Shown: piece after piece, positions 28,276-39,074 of the stretch | Position numbering within the stretch: the first letter of the stretch is position 1 | Layout of the letters: each line of letters starts with the position of its first letter | Origin: Magnetofaba australis IT-1 | GTDB lineage: Bacteria; Pseudomonadota; Magnetococcia; Magnetococcales; Magnetococcaceae | Direction of reading: 5' to 3' | Length of the DNA stretch: 64,000 bases | NCBI RefSeq assembly: GCF_002109495.1 | Contig: NZ_LVJN01000015.1 | Coordinates: 558,001-622,000 of the forward strand | Notes under the pieces: model-generated | What the model was told of the DNA's origin: nothing | Databases searched by the model: none | What the model saw: the letters and a program-made list of their open reading frames with translations, nothing else | Program-made: the position numbers and the translations under genes

Positions 28276-31200
28276 ATGACGCATCCCGGTCTGCCCAATC
28301 AGCAGGGTCTGTACGATCCTCGCTTGGAACATGACGCTTGTGGCGTTGGCTTTGTCGCGCACATCAAAGGCCAGCCCTCCCATGAAGTGGTCTCCATGGG
28401 CCTGCAACTGCTTGAGAATCTGACCCACCGCGGCGCGGTGGGGGCGGACCCGCTCACCGGCGACGGCGCGGGCATCCTGATTCAGATGCCCGACACGGTG
28501 CTGCGCGACGCCTGCCGCGACCTGCGCATCGACCTGCCGCCGCTGGGCGAGTATGGCGTGGGCATGTTCTTCCTGCCCAAAGACGCCGGCATGCAGATCT
28601 CCATCCGCCGCATGGCCGAGCAGATCGTGGTGGAGGAGGGGCAGGTCGCCCTGGGCTGGCGCAAGGTTCCCATCAACCGCACCGCGCGCATCGGCTACGA
28701 CGCCAAAGAGACCGAGCCGGTCATCGAACAGCTCATCGTCGGCGCCAACAACCGCCCCGATGACGCCGATGACATGTGGTTCGAGCGCCGTCTGTACGTG
28801 ATCCGCCAGCGGGTGGAGAACGGCGTGCGCGGCTACGCCATGCAGGATCTGGCCTCGTTCGATCTGCCCAGCTTCTCGGCCCGCACCATCTGCTACAAAG
28901 GCATGTTCCTGGCCGAGCAGGTTGGCGCGTACTATGAGGACCTGCGCAACGAAGAGCTGGTCTCCTCCTTCGCCATGGTGCACCAGCGCTACTCCACCAA
29001 CACCTTCCCCACCTGGGGACTGGCGCAGCCGTTCCGCATGATCTGCCACAACGGCGAGATCAACACCCTGCGCGGCAACGTCAACTGGATGCGCGCCCGC
29101 GAGCAGGCGCTCTCCTCGCCGCAGTGGGGCGAGGACATCAAAAAACTGTTCCCCATCGTGCCGGAAGGGCTGTCGGACTCCGCCTCCTTCGACCGCGCGC
29201 TGGAGTTCCTGGTGCTGTCGGGCCGCAGCCTGACCCAGGCGATGATGATGATGATCCCCGAAGCGTGGGAGAACCATCAGCAGATGGATCCCGATCGCCG
29301 CGCCTTCTACGAGTATCACGCCTCCATGATGGAGCCGTGGGACGGCCCGGCGGCGGTCTGCTTCACCGATGGCCGCTCCATCGGCGCCACCCTGGACCGC
29401 AACGGTCTGCGCCCGGCGCGCTATCAGGTCACCAAGGGCGACCTGGTGGTGATGGCTTCCGAGGCCGGCACCGTCACCTTCCCGCCGGAAGAGATCGTCT
29501 TCAATGGCCGTCTGCAGCCGGGGCGCATGTTCCTCATCGACATGGAGCAGGGCGCCATCATCGGCGATGAAGAGGTCAAGAGCGGCATCGTCGGCGAAAA
29601 GCCGTTCCGCACCTGGGTGGAGCAGGGCTTGATCGATCTGGCCGATCTGCCTGAAGCCGACGCCGCGCCCACCGAGGCCGAGCCTCTGAACGCGCTACAG
29701 CAAGCCTTCGGTTACACTGAAGAGGATCTGCAGCAGATGCTGCTACCCATGGCGCGCAGTGGCGGCGAGCCCATCAGCTCCATGGGCAACGACGCCGCTC
29801 TGGCGGTGCTGTCGGATCGTCCCAAGCTGCTCTATAACTACTTCAAACAGCTGTTCGCCCAGGTCACCAACCCGCCGGTGGATCCCATCCGCGAAGAGTT
29901 GGTGATGAGTCTCTACATGCAGTTGGGCCCGGTGGGCAATCTGCTGGATGAGACCCCCGAGCACGTCAATCGCATCCGTCTGCAGCAGCCCATTCTCAGC
30001 AGCGCCGAGCTGGCGCGGGTGATGGGGGTGGCGCAGAAGGGGCTCAAGGCCAAGCGCTTCTCCACCCTGATTCCGGCGGAGATCGATCCCAAGTCCATGG
30101 ACGAGGCGATGACCGCGCTGTTCGACCAGGTCACCGACGCGGTGGACGAAGAGGGGATCAACCTCATCGTGTTGTCGGATCGCGGCGTGTGCGCCGACAA
30201 GGCGCCGATTCCGGCGCTGCTGGCCACGGCGGGGGTGCATCATCACCTGATCCGCGCCGGTCTGCGCGGCAAGGCCAGCATCATCGTTGAGTCCGGCGAA
30301 CCGCGTGAAGTGTTCCACTTCGCCCTGCTGGTGGGCTACGGCGCCAACGCCGTCAACCCCTACATGGTGGAGAGCGTCATCGCCGATCTGGTGGATGGCG
30401 AGCATCTGCCTGCGGGTCTGGACGCCGCCGAAGGCTTCAAGAACTTTGTCAAAGCGGTGGACAAGGGGCTGCTCAAGATCTTCTCCAAAATGGGCATCTC
30501 CACCCTGCAGAGCTACTGCGGCGCGCAGATTTTCGAGGCCATCGGCCTCAATCGCGCGCTGGTCAAACGCTACTTCACCGGCACCGTGTCGCGCATTGAA
30601 GGGTGCGGCATCGATACCGTCACCAATGAGAGCCTGCGACGCCATCAGCGCGCCTATGGCGACAATGTGATCTATCTGAACCAGCTGGATGTGGGCGGCG
30701 AATACAAGTGGCGCGCCGATGGCGAACGCCACATGTGGACGCCGGAGACCATCTCCCTGGTGCAGCGCGCCACCCGGGAAAACAGCTACGATACGTACAA
30801 GCAGTTTTCGCGCAAAATTGACGAGCAATCCAAAGCCCTGTGCACCCTGCGCGGCATGTTCAAGTTCAAGCCGCCGGGCAAGCCGGTTCCCCTCGACGAG
30901 GTGGAGCCCGCCAAGGAGATCGTCAAGCGTTTCGTCACCGGCGCCATGTCTTACGGCTCCATCTCCAAGGAGGCCCACGAGACTCTGGCCATCGCCATGA
31001 ACCGCATCGGCGGCAAGTCCAACACCGGCGAGGGCGGCGAAGATCCGGAGCGTTACAAGCCGCGCCCCAACGGCGACTTTGCGCGCAGCGCCATCAAGCA
31101 GGTGGCCTCGGGTCGCTTCGGCGTGACCAGCCACTATCTGGCCAACTCCGATGAGATGCAGATCAAGATCGCCCAGGGCGCCAAGCCCGGCGAAGGCGGT

Positions 31201-32823
31201 CAGCTGCCCGGCCACAAGGTCAACGACGTCATCGCCAAAACCCGCGGCACCACGCCGGGGGTGTCGCTGATCAGTCCGCCGCCGCACCATGACATCTACT
31301 CCATCGAGGATCTGGCGCAGCTGATCTTCGATCTGAAGAACGTCAATCCCGACGCCCGCGTGTCGGTCAAGCTGGTGGCTGAAGTGGGGGTGGGCACCAT
31401 CGCCGCCGGGGTCTCCAAGGCCCATGCGGACATGATCCTCATCTCCGGCCACGACGGCGGCACCGGGGCCAGCCCAGTGAGCTCCATCAAGCATGCCGGC
31501 GCGCCGTGGGAGCTGGGTCTGGCGGAGACGCAACAGACCCTGGTGCTCAACGACCTGCGCGGCCGCGTGCGGCTGCAGACCGATGGCCAGTTGCGCACCG
31601 GTCGCGACGTGGTGATCGCCGCCCTGCTGGGGGCCGAAGAGTTCGGCTTCGCCACCACCCCGCTGGTGGTGGAAGGGTGCATCATGATGCGCAAATGCCA
31701 CCTGGGCACCTGCCCGGTGGGCGTGGCCACCCAGGATCTGGAGCTGCGCAAGAAGTTCACCGGCAAGCCCGAACACGTCATCAACTACTTCTTCTACGTC
31801 GCCAACGAGGCGCGCGAAGTGATGGCGCAACTGGGCTTCCGCAGCATCGACGAGATGATCGGTCGCGTCGACTGCCTGGAGACCAACGAAGCCATCGAAC
31901 ACTGGAAGGCCAGTGGGCTGGATCTGTCGGCGATTCTGACCAAGCCCGACGTGCCGGCGCGCATCGCCACCCGTTGCACCCAGAGCCAGGACCACGGCAT
32001 CGACGATGTGCTGGATCACAAACTGCTGGAGTTGGCGGAGATCGCCTTCGACACCCAGGAGCCGATCCAGATCCATCTGCCGATCCACAACACCGACCGC
32101 ACCGTCGGCGCCATGCTCGGCGGCGAGATCTCCAAGCGCTTCGGCGCCAAGGGGCTGCCGCCGGACACCATCCGCTGCTGCTTTAACGGCGTGGCCGGGC
32201 AGAGCTTCGGCGCCTTCAACGTCGCCGGGGTCTCTTTGAACCTTACCGGCGCGGGCAATGACTACGTGTGTAAGGGGATGTCCGGCGGCCGGGTGGTAAT
32301 TCGTCCCAACCCCAAATCGGACATCGTCGCCGAGGAGAATATCATCGCCGGCAACGTGCTGCTCTACGGCGCCACTGGCGGCGAAGCCTACTTCCGCGGC
32401 CTGGTTGGCGAACGCTTTGCGGTGCGCAACTCCGGCGCCCAGGCGGTTTGCGAAGGGGTGGGCGACCACGGCTGTGAGTACATGACCGGCGGTGTGGTGG
32501 TGGTGCTGGGGAGCACCGGCCGCAACTTCGCCGCAGGCATGAGCGGCGGCGTGGCCTATGTGCTGGATGAGAAAGGCCGCTTCGGCGATCTGTGCAACCG
32601 CGCCATGGTGGAGCTGGAGAGCGTCGAGAGCGACGAGGATATCCAGACTCTGCGTCGTCTGATTGAAAATCACGCCAAGCATACGGACAGCACGGTGGCC
32701 GCCCGTGTGCTGGATGATTGGAAATCCATGCTCGGCAAGTTCGTCAAAGTGATGCCCGCCGAGTACAAGCGCGTGCTGTTGGAGATGAAACGCAAGCAGC
32801 AGGAGAAGGCAGTCAATGGGTAA
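28276..32823 (+). CDS. gltB: Glutamate synthase (NADPH) large subunit
   Basis: GltB makes two glutamates from glutamine and 2-oxoglutarate. From ATG 28276 it has 1515 residues. Cys22 in EHDACGVGF is the class II amidotransferase nucleophile, exposed after removal of a short propeptide. Next come the central domain, the FMN-binding synthase domain ([18 protein letters not shown]), the 3Fe-4S ligands in a CX5CX4C pattern near residues 1135-1146 ([12 protein letters not shown]), and the C-terminal beta-helix. The amidotransferase and Fe-S residues are all present. It overlaps gltD by 8 bp. The very long antisense frame opposite it is a codon-bias artefact. Confidence 0.97.
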   Translation: MTHPGLPNQQGLYDPRLEHDACGVGFVAHIKGQPSHEVVSMGLQLLENLTHRGAVGADPLTGDGAGILIQMPDTVLRDACRDLRIDLPPLGEYGVGMFFLPKDAGMQISIRRMAEQIVVEEGQVALGWRKVPINRTARIGYDAKETEPVIEQLIVGANNRPDDADDMWFERRLYVIRQRVENGVRGYAMQDLASFDLPSFSARTICYKGMFLAEQVGAYYEDLRNEELVSSFAMVHQRYSTNTFPTWGLAQPFRMICHNGEINTLRGNVNWMRAREQALSSPQWGEDIKKLFPIVPEGLSDSASFDRALEFLVLSGRSLTQAMMMMIPEAWENHQQMDPDRRAFYEYHASMMEPWDGPAAVCFTDGRSIGATLDRNGLRPARYQVTKGDLVVMASEAGTVTFPPEEIVFNGRLQPGRMFLIDMEQGAIIGDEEVKSGIVGEKPFRTWVEQGLIDLADLPEADAAPTEAEPLNALQQAFGYTEEDLQQMLLPMARSGGEPISSMGNDAALAVLSDRPKLLYNYFKQLFAQVTNPPVDPIREELVMSLYMQLGPVGNLLDETPEHVNRIRLQQPILSSAELARVMGVAQKGLKAKRFSTLIPAEIDPKSMDEAMTALFDQVTDAVDEEGINLIVLSDRGVCADKAPIPALLATAGVHHHLIRAGLRGKASIIVESGEPREVFHFALLVGYGANAVNPYMVESVIADLVDGEHLPAGLDAAEGFKNFVKAVDKGLLKIFSKMGISTLQSYCGAQIFEAIGLNRALVKRYFTGTVSRIEGCGIDTVTNESLRRHQRAYGDNVIYLNQLDVGGEYKWRADGERHMWTPETISLVQRATRENSYDTYKQFSRKIDEQSKALCTLRGMFKFKPPGKPVPLDEVEPAKEIVKRFVTGAMSYGSISKEAHETLAIAMNRIGGKSNTGEGGEDPERYKPRPNGDFARSAIKQVASGRFGVTSHYLANSDEMQIKIAQGAKPGEGGQLPGHKVNDVIAKTRGTTPGVSLISPPPHHDIYSIEDLAQLIFDLKNVNPDARVSVKLVAEVGVGTIAAGVSKAHADMILISGHDGGTGASPVSSIKHAGAPWELGLAETQQTLVLNDLRGRVRLQTDGQLRTGRDVVIAALLGAEEFGFATTPLVVEGCIMMRKCHLGTCPVGVATQDLELRKKFTGKPEHVINYFFYVANEAREVMAQLGFRSIDEMIGRVDCLETNEAIEHWKASGLDLSAILTKPDVPARIATRCTQSQDHGIDDVLDHKLLELAEIAFDTQEPIQIHLPIHNTDRTVGAMLGGEISKRFGAKGLPPDTIRCCFNGVAGQSFGAFNVAGVSLNLTGAGNDYVCKGMSGGRVVIRPNPKSDIVAEENIIAGNVLLYGATGGEAYFRGLVGERFAVRNSGAQAVCEGVGDHGCEYMTGGVVVVLGSTGRNFAAGMSGGVAYVLDEKGRFGDLCNRAMVELESVESDEDIQTLRRLIENHAKHTDSTVAARVLDDWKSMLGKFVKVMPAEYKRVLLEMKRKQQEKAVNG

Positions 32824-34261
32824 GATCACCGGCTTCATGGACTACGAGCGGGAGACGCCCGAGCAGCGCTCCGTCTCCGAACGTCTGCAGGACAGCAAGG
32901 AGCTCTATAAGCCCTTCCCGCCTGAAAAGCTGAAGCTTCAGGCGGCCCGCTGTATGGACTGCGGCATCCCCTTCTGTCACAGCGGATGCACCCTGTGCAA
33001 TCTGATCCCGCAGTGGAACGATTGGGCCTACAAAGGGCGCTGGAAAGAGGCGTCCGATACGCTGCACCGCACCAACAACTTCCCTGAGTTCACCGGGCGC
33101 ATCTGTCCGGCTCTGTGTGAAGCGTCGTGTGTGGTGGGCATTAACCGCGAAGCGGTGTCCATTCGCGAAATCGAAAAGAGCATCGCCGAAGAGGCCTTCG
33201 AGCGTGGTCTGTGTGAACCGCAGCCGCCCAAAACCAAAACCGGCAAGTCGGTGGCGGTGGTGGGCTCCGGCCCGGCGGGCATGGCGGCGGCGCAGCAGCT
33301 CACCCGCGCTGGGCATGACGTCACCCTGTTCGAAAAGAACGAGGCGGTGGGCGGTCTGTTGCGCTTCGGCATCCCCGACTTCAAGCTGGAGAAGACGGTC
33401 ATCGATCGGCGTCTCAAGCAGATGACCGCCGAAGGGCTGACCATCAAAACCGGCGTGAAGGTGGGGACCGACATCACGGTGGCGGATCTGCGCAAGCAGT
33501 TCGACGCCGTGCTGCTCACCGGCGGCTCCGAACAGCCGCGCGATCTGCCGATTCCCGGGCGCGAACTCCAGGGCATTCACGTGGCCATGCAGTTCCTCAC
33601 CCAGGAGAACCGCCGCGTGGCGGGGGCGACCTTCTCGGCGGAGGAGACCATCTCCGCCAAAGACAAGCATGTGGTGGTGATTGGCGGCGGCGACACCGGT
33701 TCCGACTGCGTGGGCACCTCCAACCGCCATGGCGCGGCCAGCGTGACTCAGCTGGAGCTGCTGCCCAAGCCGCCCAAGGAGCGCGCCGACAGCACGCCGT
33801 GGCCGCTGTGGCCGCAGATGCTGCGCACCTCCACCTCCCATGACGAGGGCTGCGAGCGCATGTGGAGCATCCTCACCAAGTCCTTTGAGGGCGAGGATGG
33901 TCAGGTTAAGCGCATCAATTGCGTGCGTCTGAAGTGGGTGGAGCGTGAAGATGGCGGCCGCCCGGAGATGGTGGAGATCCCCGGCAGCGAGTTCGTGCTG
34001 GAGGCGGATCTGGTGCTGTTGGCCATGGGCTTCCTGCACCCGGTGCACGACGCGTTGATCAAGGATCTGAATGTGGATCTGGACCCGCGCGGCAACGTGC
34101 AGGTGGGCGCGGACTTCATGACCAGCGAGGCGGGGGTGTTCGCCGCCGGCGACATGGCCACCGGTCAATCCCTGGTGCTCAAGGCCATTGACGGCGGGCG
34201 CAAAGCCGCCGCCAGCGTCGACGCGTGGTTGCGCGGCGGCGTTTCGGTGCTGACCAACTGA
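32816..34261 (+). CDS. gltD: Glutamate synthase small subunit
   Basis: GltD passes electrons from NADPH to GltB through FAD and 4Fe-4S clusters. The 481-residue protein has the N-terminal cysteine region ([17 protein letters not shown], about residues 43-59), an FAD site [17 protein letters not shown], and an NADPH site [16 protein letters not shown]. The C-terminal [15 protein letters not shown] closes the FAD domain. The ATG lies inside the gltB 3' end, so translation is coupled. Confidence 0.97.
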   Translation: MGKITGFMDYERETPEQRSVSERLQDSKELYKPFPPEKLKLQAARCMDCGIPFCHSGCTLCNLIPQWNDWAYKGRWKEASDTLHRTNNFPEFTGRICPALCEASCVVGINREAVSIREIEKSIAEEAFERGLCEPQPPKTKTGKSVAVVGSGPAGMAAAQQLTRAGHDVTLFEKNEAVGGLLRFGIPDFKLEKTVIDRRLKQMTAEGLTIKTGVKVGTDITVADLRKQFDAVLLTGGSEQPRDLPIPGRELQGIHVAMQFLTQENRRVAGATFSAEETISAKDKHVVVIGGGDTGSDCVGTSNRHGAASVTQLELLPKPPKERADSTPWPLWPQMLRTSTSHDEGCERMWSILTKSFEGEDGQVKRINCVRLKWVEREDGGRPEMVEIPGSEFVLEADLVLLAMGFLHPVHDALIKDLNVDLDPRGNVQVGADFMTSEAGVFAAGDMATGQSLVLKAIDGGRKAAASVDAWLRGGVSVLTN

Positions 34262-34287
34262 CGCAAACCGTTCAGGTTTTTGTTTCT

Positions 34288-34330
34288 GCGCGCCCCGGCT
34301 GGGCTTCTGGCCGGGGCGCGCTTTATTTTG
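34288..34330 (+). terminator. Rho-independent terminator of gltBD
   Basis: A perfect 12-bp stem (GCGCGCCCCGGC and its complement, 10-nt loop; 34288-34321) lies 27 bp after the gltD stop and is followed by TTTATTTTG. Confidence 0.85.
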
Positions 34331-34474
34331 CTCCCCGTCGCGCGTGCTTGACGACGGCGACGGGCCACTTTACAATCAACTTAACAGCTAAGAAAAAAGC
34401 CGGGCGGGCCAAGGCGTTAGCTCATGAACGTCGATGCTTGCGCGCGCGGATCGCCGCATGATCGGGGAGGGGTT

Positions 34475-35017
34475 GTGAACCAGGAGTTCGGCGCCGAGGG
34501 CGCGTATAGTGACGAGCCTCAAGCTGATGCTTTCCGTCAGGAGGATCTCCCGGCGCAAGAGCAGGCCGAAGAGCCGGTGGTGATGCAAACCGAGGCTCCG
34601 CTTGAGGCCATGGGCGAAGCGGCTGATGACGGGTGGGATGACGACGCGTCTACAGACGAAGCCGGGGAGGCTGACGATGGAGCGGAGGTCGAGCCTGTTC
34701 AGGCTGAACCTGAGTTGGCTCCGGCGGCGCCGCAACCCGCTGATGCGGCGCCGGTGGCTGAGTCTGCCGTGTTGAGCGACCCCCTGCAGGCGCTGGAGCA
34801 GCGTTGGACGCAGGTGGCCGAACGGGTGGAGAAGTTGAAACAGGAGAATCGCGCGCTCAAGGCCTCAGTGGCCGAGCGCGAAGCGCAGTTGGCCAAGTTG
34901 GCCGAAGGCTATACGCGGGTGAAGGCGAAGGTGGAGGAGCTGCAGCAGGAGCGTGCGCAGACCCTCGGACGCCTGGAAAATTTGGTTACCCGCGTCAAAG
35001 GGTTGGATCGCGATTGA
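34475..35017 (+). CDS. Acidic N-terminal, coiled-coil C-terminal protein
   Basis: From GTG 34475 (preceded by GGGGAGGGG) the product has 180 residues; an ATG at 34424 lacks a good binding site. Residues 1-110 are rich in Asp, Glu, Ala and Pro and probably disordered. From about 113 a continuous heptad coiled coil follows (WTQVAERVEKLKQENRALKA, then ERLA-like repeats to the end), similar in style to ZapB-type cell-division coils. The position upstream of 6S RNA, the cyclo-ligase and rny is where zapB/zapA genes often sit. Assignment to ZapB is by context and coil style only. Confidence 0.65.
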   Translation: MNQEFGAEGAYSDEPQADAFRQEDLPAQEQAEEPVVMQTEAPLEAMGEAADDGWDDDASTDEAGEADDGAEVEPVQAEPELAPAAPQPADAAPVAESAVLSDPLQALEQRWTQVAERVEKLKQENRALKASVAEREAQLAKLAEGYTRVKAKVEELQQERAQTLGRLENLVTRVKGLDRD

Positions 35018-35192
35018 ATTTCTGCTCGCCAGAGCGCAAAATGGCGAACAGACGGCGCCCAAGTGAATTGAGTAAGACGAAGTCGGTCGAAATCCTTGGC
35101 GCTGGATGGTCAGTGATAACGCACGGCGGTTTGTTTCGCGGCGTGCGATGAGTTGAGATGGTGGAGCGCCATCAAGCGGTTAACGTTGGGAT

Positions 35193-35215
35193 GGAGTCGG
35201 CGTGGCGCCGACTCC
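35193..35215 (+). other. Perfect hairpin upstream of 6S RNA
   Basis: GGAGTCGGCG and CGCCGACTCC form a 10-bp stem with a TGG loop. No U-tract follows. It lies about 25 bp before the inferred 6S RNA 5' end and could end upstream transcription or protect a processed 3' end. Confidence 0.5.
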
Positions 35216-35240
35216 GTCGCCGACGAGCAGGAGCATCATG

Positions 35241-35421
35241 TTCCCCTGCGGTGTGCGTCAGGAGCGCAGACTTCCTGAGCCGATACTTTTGAGCCCAAGG
35301 AGGGCCGCACTGGTCGTGGAGTGAAAGCCCCTTGTCGGGCTTACCAGAAGCGATCATCCGGTCGTCCGCACTTATGTGACGGGTTCAAGAAGTTGCCCTT
35401 CAACGGCATCTGCGGGGGATT
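35241..35421 (+). ncRNA. ssrS: 6S RNA
   Basis: 6S RNA mimics an open promoter and sequesters the sigma-70 RNA polymerase holoenzyme. The ends pair exactly: TCCCCTGCGG near 35242 with CTGCGGGGGA near 35410-35419 (allowing G-U). The 5' arm contains TTCCTGAGCCGATACTTTT, close to the conserved E. coli CCTGAGCCGATATTT. The 3' arm contains GGGTTCAAG and CAACGGCATCTGCGG, again like E. coli. Length (about 180 nt) and location immediately upstream of the 5-formyl-THF cyclo-ligase gene match the classic ssrS-ygfA synteny. Exact ends are approximate. Confidence 0.88.
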
Positions 35422-35443
35422 AACGCGCAAGCGAGTTGGCACG

Positions 35444-36067
35444 ATGGAGCAAGCCCGCGCCAAACAGCGCTTGCGCGCAACGTTGCGACAGAGCCGCCTG
35501 GCTTTGTCGGCGGAACAAAGGGAGGCGGGCAGTCGCGCCATAGCGGCGCATGCCCGCGCCCTGCCTGCCTACGCCTCAGCCCGCTCCGTGGCTCTGTACT
35601 GCGCCATTCATGGCGAAGTCGACCTCCTCAGTCTCATCGCTGAAAATGACGACCCTGCGCGGCGATTCTATCTGCCGTGGGTGCAGGCGGACGGTCAGTC
35701 CCTGGCGTTTGCGCCTTTTGCATGCGGCGACGCGCTGCGCGCGGGCGCGTTTGGCGTGTCTGAGCCTGTGGAGCGCGCCAATTCGCTCAGTGGCGCAGCG
35801 TTGACGCAATTTGACGTGTTGTTTTTGCCGCTCCTAGGGTTTGACGCTTTTGGGGGGCGGTTGGGTTACGGCGGCGGCTACTATGATCGTGCATTGTCGC
35901 ATATTGTGCGACGCGATCAGGGCGGACCGCTGGTGATAGGCGTGGCGTTTGAACGCCAACGGGTCGAGCGTTTGCCGCTTGAACCGCACGACATCCGCTT
36001 GGATGGCGTGGTGACTGAGAGTGGAATCCACTGGGCATCCCCCGCGTCGATTCCGCATACATACTGA
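35444..36067 (+). CDS. ygfA: 5-formyltetrahydrofolate cyclo-ligase
   Basis: This enzyme converts 5-formyl-THF to 5,10-methenyl-THF with ATP, rescuing the folate pool. From ATG 35444 it has 207 residues, a normal length. The family signature [20 protein letters not shown] lies near residues 131-150, and the N-terminal [15 protein letters not shown] helix binds ATP. The start is only about 20 bp after the 6S RNA 3' end, so ssrS and this gene are probably co-transcribed, as in other proteobacteria. The longer upstream frame overlaps 6S RNA and is rejected. Confidence 0.95.
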   Translation: MEQARAKQRLRATLRQSRLALSAEQREAGSRAIAAHARALPAYASARSVALYCAIHGEVDLLSLIAENDDPARRFYLPWVQADGQSLAFAPFACGDALRAGAFGVSEPVERANSLSGAALTQFDVLFLPLLGFDAFGGRLGYGGGYYDRALSHIVRRDQGGPLVIGVAFERQRVERLPLEPHDIRLDGVVTESGIHWASPASIPHTY

Positions 36068-36102
36068 TATCGTGCGCACGCGCGCGTTGCGAGAGAGACT
36101 CC

Positions 36103-37662
36103 ATGGACATAATCAGCCTGATTGTTGGATTGGCCGCAGGGGGCGGCGTCGGCTACTTCCTGCTTGTGAACTATCGTAAACAGCAGGAACAAGCGGTTTG
36201 TGAGCGTCAGGCGCGCGCCGATATGGCGCTGAAAACCGCTGAAGAGAAGATGGAGGCCGCCGCGCGCGAAGCGGAGTTGCAGGCCAAGGCCGAGCGCATT
36301 CGTCTGCGCGAAGAGTTGGAGGCGCAGTTCCAGGAGCGCAAGGGCGAGTTGGATGATCAGAAGCGCCGCCTGGATAAGCGCGAAGATCAGTTGGATCGCA
36401 AATCCGCGCAGTTGGATGATCGCGAATCGCAGCAGGAGTCGCGTCGTCAGCAGGTGGAGCAACAGAGCGCCGAGGCGGCGGCCAGCAAGGAGCGTTTCGA
36501 GGCTCTGGCCAAAGAGCGTCAGGCGGAGTTGGAGCGGGTGGCGCAGCTGACCTCGGAAGAGGCGCGGGCGACGTTGATCCAGGAGTTGGAGGATGAAGCG
36601 CGGCGCGAAGCCGGGCGCATGCTCAAGTCCATCGAAGAGGACGCCAAGGGCAATGCGCAGAAGAAGGCGCAGGAGGTGATGGCGACGGCCATTCAGCGCT
36701 TTGCCGGGGAATTTGTCGCCGACCGCACGGTGTCGGTGGTGCAGATCCCCAATGACGACATCAAAGGGCGCATTATCGGTCGCGAGGGGCGCAACATTCG
36801 TGCGCTGGAAGCGGCCACCGGCTGTGATCTGATCATCGACGACACCCCCGAGGCGGTGGTGGTTTCCGGGTTCAATCCGGTGCGCAGGCAGATCGCCAAG
36901 CGCGCGTTGGAGGAGCTGGTGGGGGATGGTCGGATTCACCCGGCGCGCATTGAAGAGGTGGTGAAAAAGGCCAAGAAGGCGGTGAATCAGGAGATTAAGG
37001 AGGCGGGCGAGCAGGCGGTGATCGACGCCGGTTTGAATGCGCTGCACCCTGAGTTGATCAAGGTGTTGGGCGCGCTCAAATTCCGCACCTCCTACACGCA
37101 GAATGTGTTGGCCCACTCGGTGGAGGTGGCGCACTTCGCTGGGGCCATGGCCGACGAGATGGGGTTGGACTCCAAATTGGCGCGGCGTTGTGGTTTGCTG
37201 CACGACATCGGCAAGGCGGTGGACCATGACACTCCGGGCTCCCATGCGGTGCTGGGCGGCGAGTTGGCCAAGAAGTTCAAAGAGGATCCCATTGTGGTCA
37301 ATGCGGTGTGGTCGCACCATTTCGACATTGAGCCCAACTCGGTGTATGGGCCGTTGACCAACGCTGCCGACGCCCTCTCCGCCGCCCGTCCGGGCGCGCG
37401 GCGTGAGAACGTAGAGACCTATGTGAAGCGTCTGGAGGATCTGGAGCGCATTGCGACGGGCTTCAAGGGCGTGGACAAGGCGTATGCGATTCAGGCGGGT
37501 CGTGAAGTGCGGGTGATGGTCTCGTATGACCGTTTGAACGATGAGGGGTCGTTGTTGTTGGCGCGGGATATCGCCAATGAGATTGAGAACGAGATGACCT
37601 ATCCGGGGCAGATTAAGGTGACGGTGATTCGCGAGATGCGCGCCACGGAGATTGCGCACTAA
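36103..37662 (+). CDS. rny: Ribonuclease Y
   Basis: RNase Y is a membrane-anchored endoribonuclease that starts mRNA decay. The 519-residue protein has an N-terminal membrane helix (about 4-22), a long Glu/Gln/Arg coiled coil (about 25-190), a KH RNA-binding domain (about 210-270; [17 protein letters not shown]) and an HD domain with [10 protein letters not shown] near 366. The EVRVMV C-terminal block is typical. It starts about 35 bp after the cyclo-ligase gene on the same strand. Presence of Rny suggests an mRNA decay route different from the RNase E-dominated one of enterics. Confidence 0.97.
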   Translation: MDIISLIVGLAAGGGVGYFLLVNYRKQQEQAVCERQARADMALKTAEEKMEAAAREAELQAKAERIRLREELEAQFQERKGELDDQKRRLDKREDQLDRKSAQLDDRESQQESRRQQVEQQSAEAAASKERFEALAKERQAELERVAQLTSEEARATLIQELEDEARREAGRMLKSIEEDAKGNAQKKAQEVMATAIQRFAGEFVADRTVSVVQIPNDDIKGRIIGREGRNIRALEAATGCDLIIDDTPEAVVVSGFNPVRRQIAKRALEELVGDGRIHPARIEEVVKKAKKAVNQEIKEAGEQAVIDAGLNALHPELIKVLGALKFRTSYTQNVLAHSVEVAHFAGAMADEMGLDSKLARRCGLLHDIGKAVDHDTPGSHAVLGGELAKKFKEDPIVVNAVWSHHFDIEPNSVYGPLTNAADALSAARPGARRENVETYVKRLEDLERIATGFKGVDKAYAIQAGREVRVMVSYDRLNDEGSLLLARDIANEIENEMTYPGQIKVTVIREMRATEIAH

Positions 37663-37683
37663 GCAGCCTGTCCCCTCGCGAAG

Positions 37684-37990
37684 CAAAAGTGTTTGTGGGA
37701 AAGAGGCCGAGCCCACTGTATCTAATGGGCCGTCGGCTGGCCGACGGCGGGGTCTGGGGGCCGCTGCCCCCAGCGGGTGTGGGCGGCGCCCACGGTTTGG
37801 TTTTTGTCCGTAGTCTTTTGCCGTTTCCCCACAGAAGGAAATCCGAGCCAGCACGCAGCGTGAGAAGAAGCGCCGCGCGACGAGTCAGCACGGAGGAAAA
37901 CGGGGAAACGGCAGTGAGCAGGCCCCGAAGGGGCCGTCGCCCGCAGGGCGGCGAATGCCTTAAGGCTAGCGGCTTGGGAAAGTTGGGGTG
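37684..37990 (-). repeat. Long stacked-hairpin repeat, inverted copy A
   Basis: Read on the minus strand this approximately 300-bp segment matches 38705-39001. Shared blocks in order: CTTTCCCAAGCCGC, GCATTCGC, GGCCTGCTCAC, GCCGTTTCCC, CCTCCGTGCTG, the hairpins GTGGGC/GCCCAC (37779-37793), CTGGGGGC/GCCCCCAG (37754-37773) and GCCGTCGG/CCGACGGC (37729-37748), then GGCCCATTAGATA and CTCTTTCCC. The last two hairpins are the core also seen in copies 1 and 2. Other internal hairpins (for example GGCCCC/GGGGCC near 37921) differ in sequence but sit at equal positions. It begins about 20 bp after rny. Confidence 0.85.
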
Positions 37991-38187
37991 TAAAAGGCTT
38001 GCTTCCTCGGATGAGTATTTTCCAAACTCTCCTGCTTGTTAAACATCAGAGAAATAAATCGCCTGTCTGAAGTTCTATCATTCCCATAGAAAAAAATTCA
38101 TTCTATTCTGTTAAAGCAGTCAATAACGTGGCTGTTGATATTTTGTTGTGTTGTCAACCTGAGCCTCTTTTGGGAAGGGGGGTATCC

Positions 38188-38499
38188 ATGGGCGCCAATA
38201 ACCAATTGTTAAGGTATGAGTTTGAGCAGGGGCGACTGAAGATAATATTGCCCAAAAAATTCAATTTTCAATATTATGGCGAGTTGCAGGAAATCATCAG
38301 AAATGAGGTGCGTTCTTGTACAGAATGCATGGTTGATCTTCAGGAGACGGTTTTTCTTGATAGTTCCGCTATTGGAATTCTTTTGATTCTTCATCAAGAG
38401 TGTAACGGGAAGCCCCTTGTTTTGGTGGCAAGTTCTGAAGCGTCAAAATATTTGTTCTCAGCAGGTCTTGATAAGATGCTTAAAATTGAGGTGTCCTAG
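38188..38499 (+). CDS. STAS-domain anti-sigma factor antagonist-like protein
   Basis: From ATG 38188 (GGGAAGGGG upstream) the product has 103 residues, a single STAS domain. The conserved phospho-site segment is VDLQETVFLDSSAIGILLIL, where the DSSAIG serine is the usual phosphorylation position. Such proteins bind anti-sigma kinases or act as phosphorylatable switches. No kinase or phosphatase partner is adjacent. The gene and its flanks (about 37991-38704) are strikingly AT-richer than the chromosome and lie exactly between two inverted copies of the long hairpin repeat, which suggests a transferred cassette. Confidence 0.85.
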   Translation: MGANNQLLRYEFEQGRLKIILPKKFNFQYYGELQEIIRNEVRSCTECMVDLQETVFLDSSAIGILLILHQECNGKPLVLVASSEASKYLFSAGLDKMLKIEVS

Positions 38500-38704
38500 C
38501 CCCAGGGAAGTAGACGGTGTTTGTGTGTCGGACGTTCTGTGTTGTCGTTGGGAGGGGCTCTAAAAAGAGCGGGGCGCTTGCGTTGAGCAGAACGCTTAAG
38601 CAGGAGGTCTGTCGCTATCGATAGCTGTGGATTTCAGGTGTCTTTGTTAGTGACTCGGCGGCTAAATAGTCAGTGTGAGCCCGAATAATTTCCCGCATAC
38701 GCTT
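38500..38704. other. AT-richer spacer between STAS gene and repeat copy B
   Basis: About 205 bp without a convincing gene. A small hairpin GCTCT/AGAGC lies near 38557-38570. Nothing else is recognised. Confidence 0.35.
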
Positions 38705-39001
38705 TTCGGCTTTCCCAAGCCGCAAGTCCCAAAGCATTCGCGATCGGCTACGCCGATTACGGCCCTGCGGGCCTGCTCACCGCCGTTTCCCGTTTTGCCT
38801 CCGTGCTGGCTCCCGGTTAGGCGCTTCGTAACACACTCTTGGCTGGCTCCGAGTCCGTGCTATGGGAAACGGCCAAGATAACGGCCACACCGTGGGCTCC
38901 GCCCACACCCGCTGGGGGCAGCGGCCCCCAGACCCCGCCGCCGACCAGTCGGCGGCCCATTAGATAACGCTAGCTCGACCTCTTTCCCGCACACACTTTT
39001 A
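38705..39001 (+). repeat. Long stacked-hairpin repeat, copy B
   Basis: This is the plus-strand partner of copy A, starting CTTTTCGGCTTTCCCAAGCC and ending CTCTTTCCCGCACACACTTTT. Core hairpins are GTGGGC/GCCCAC (38892-38906), CTGGGGGC/GCCCCCAG (38912-38931) and GCCGCCGA/TCGGCGGC (38937-38956). The internal variable hairpin is ATCGGC/GCCGAT (38740s) where copy A has CGCCC/GGGCG. It ends about 70 bp before cobQ. Confidence 0.85.
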
Positions 39002-39074
39002 CCCTGTCGCTTGACCATCGCCCACGCTTGACCCACCATGTTGCGGCCATTTCTCCAGCCTCCATGGACGCCAC

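Noticed and set aside
29743-32838. Very long open frame antisense to gltB (about 1030 codons)
   Set aside because: It lies exactly opposite gltB, whose domains and active-site residues are intact. Its His/Gly/Ala/Leu-rich translation has no motif, as is common for antisense frames of GC-rich genes.
39001-39074. Cobalamin riboswitch upstream of cobQ
   Set aside because: The available space is occupied by repeat copy B and no B12-box-like sequence was recognised here or upstream of cobS and cobT.
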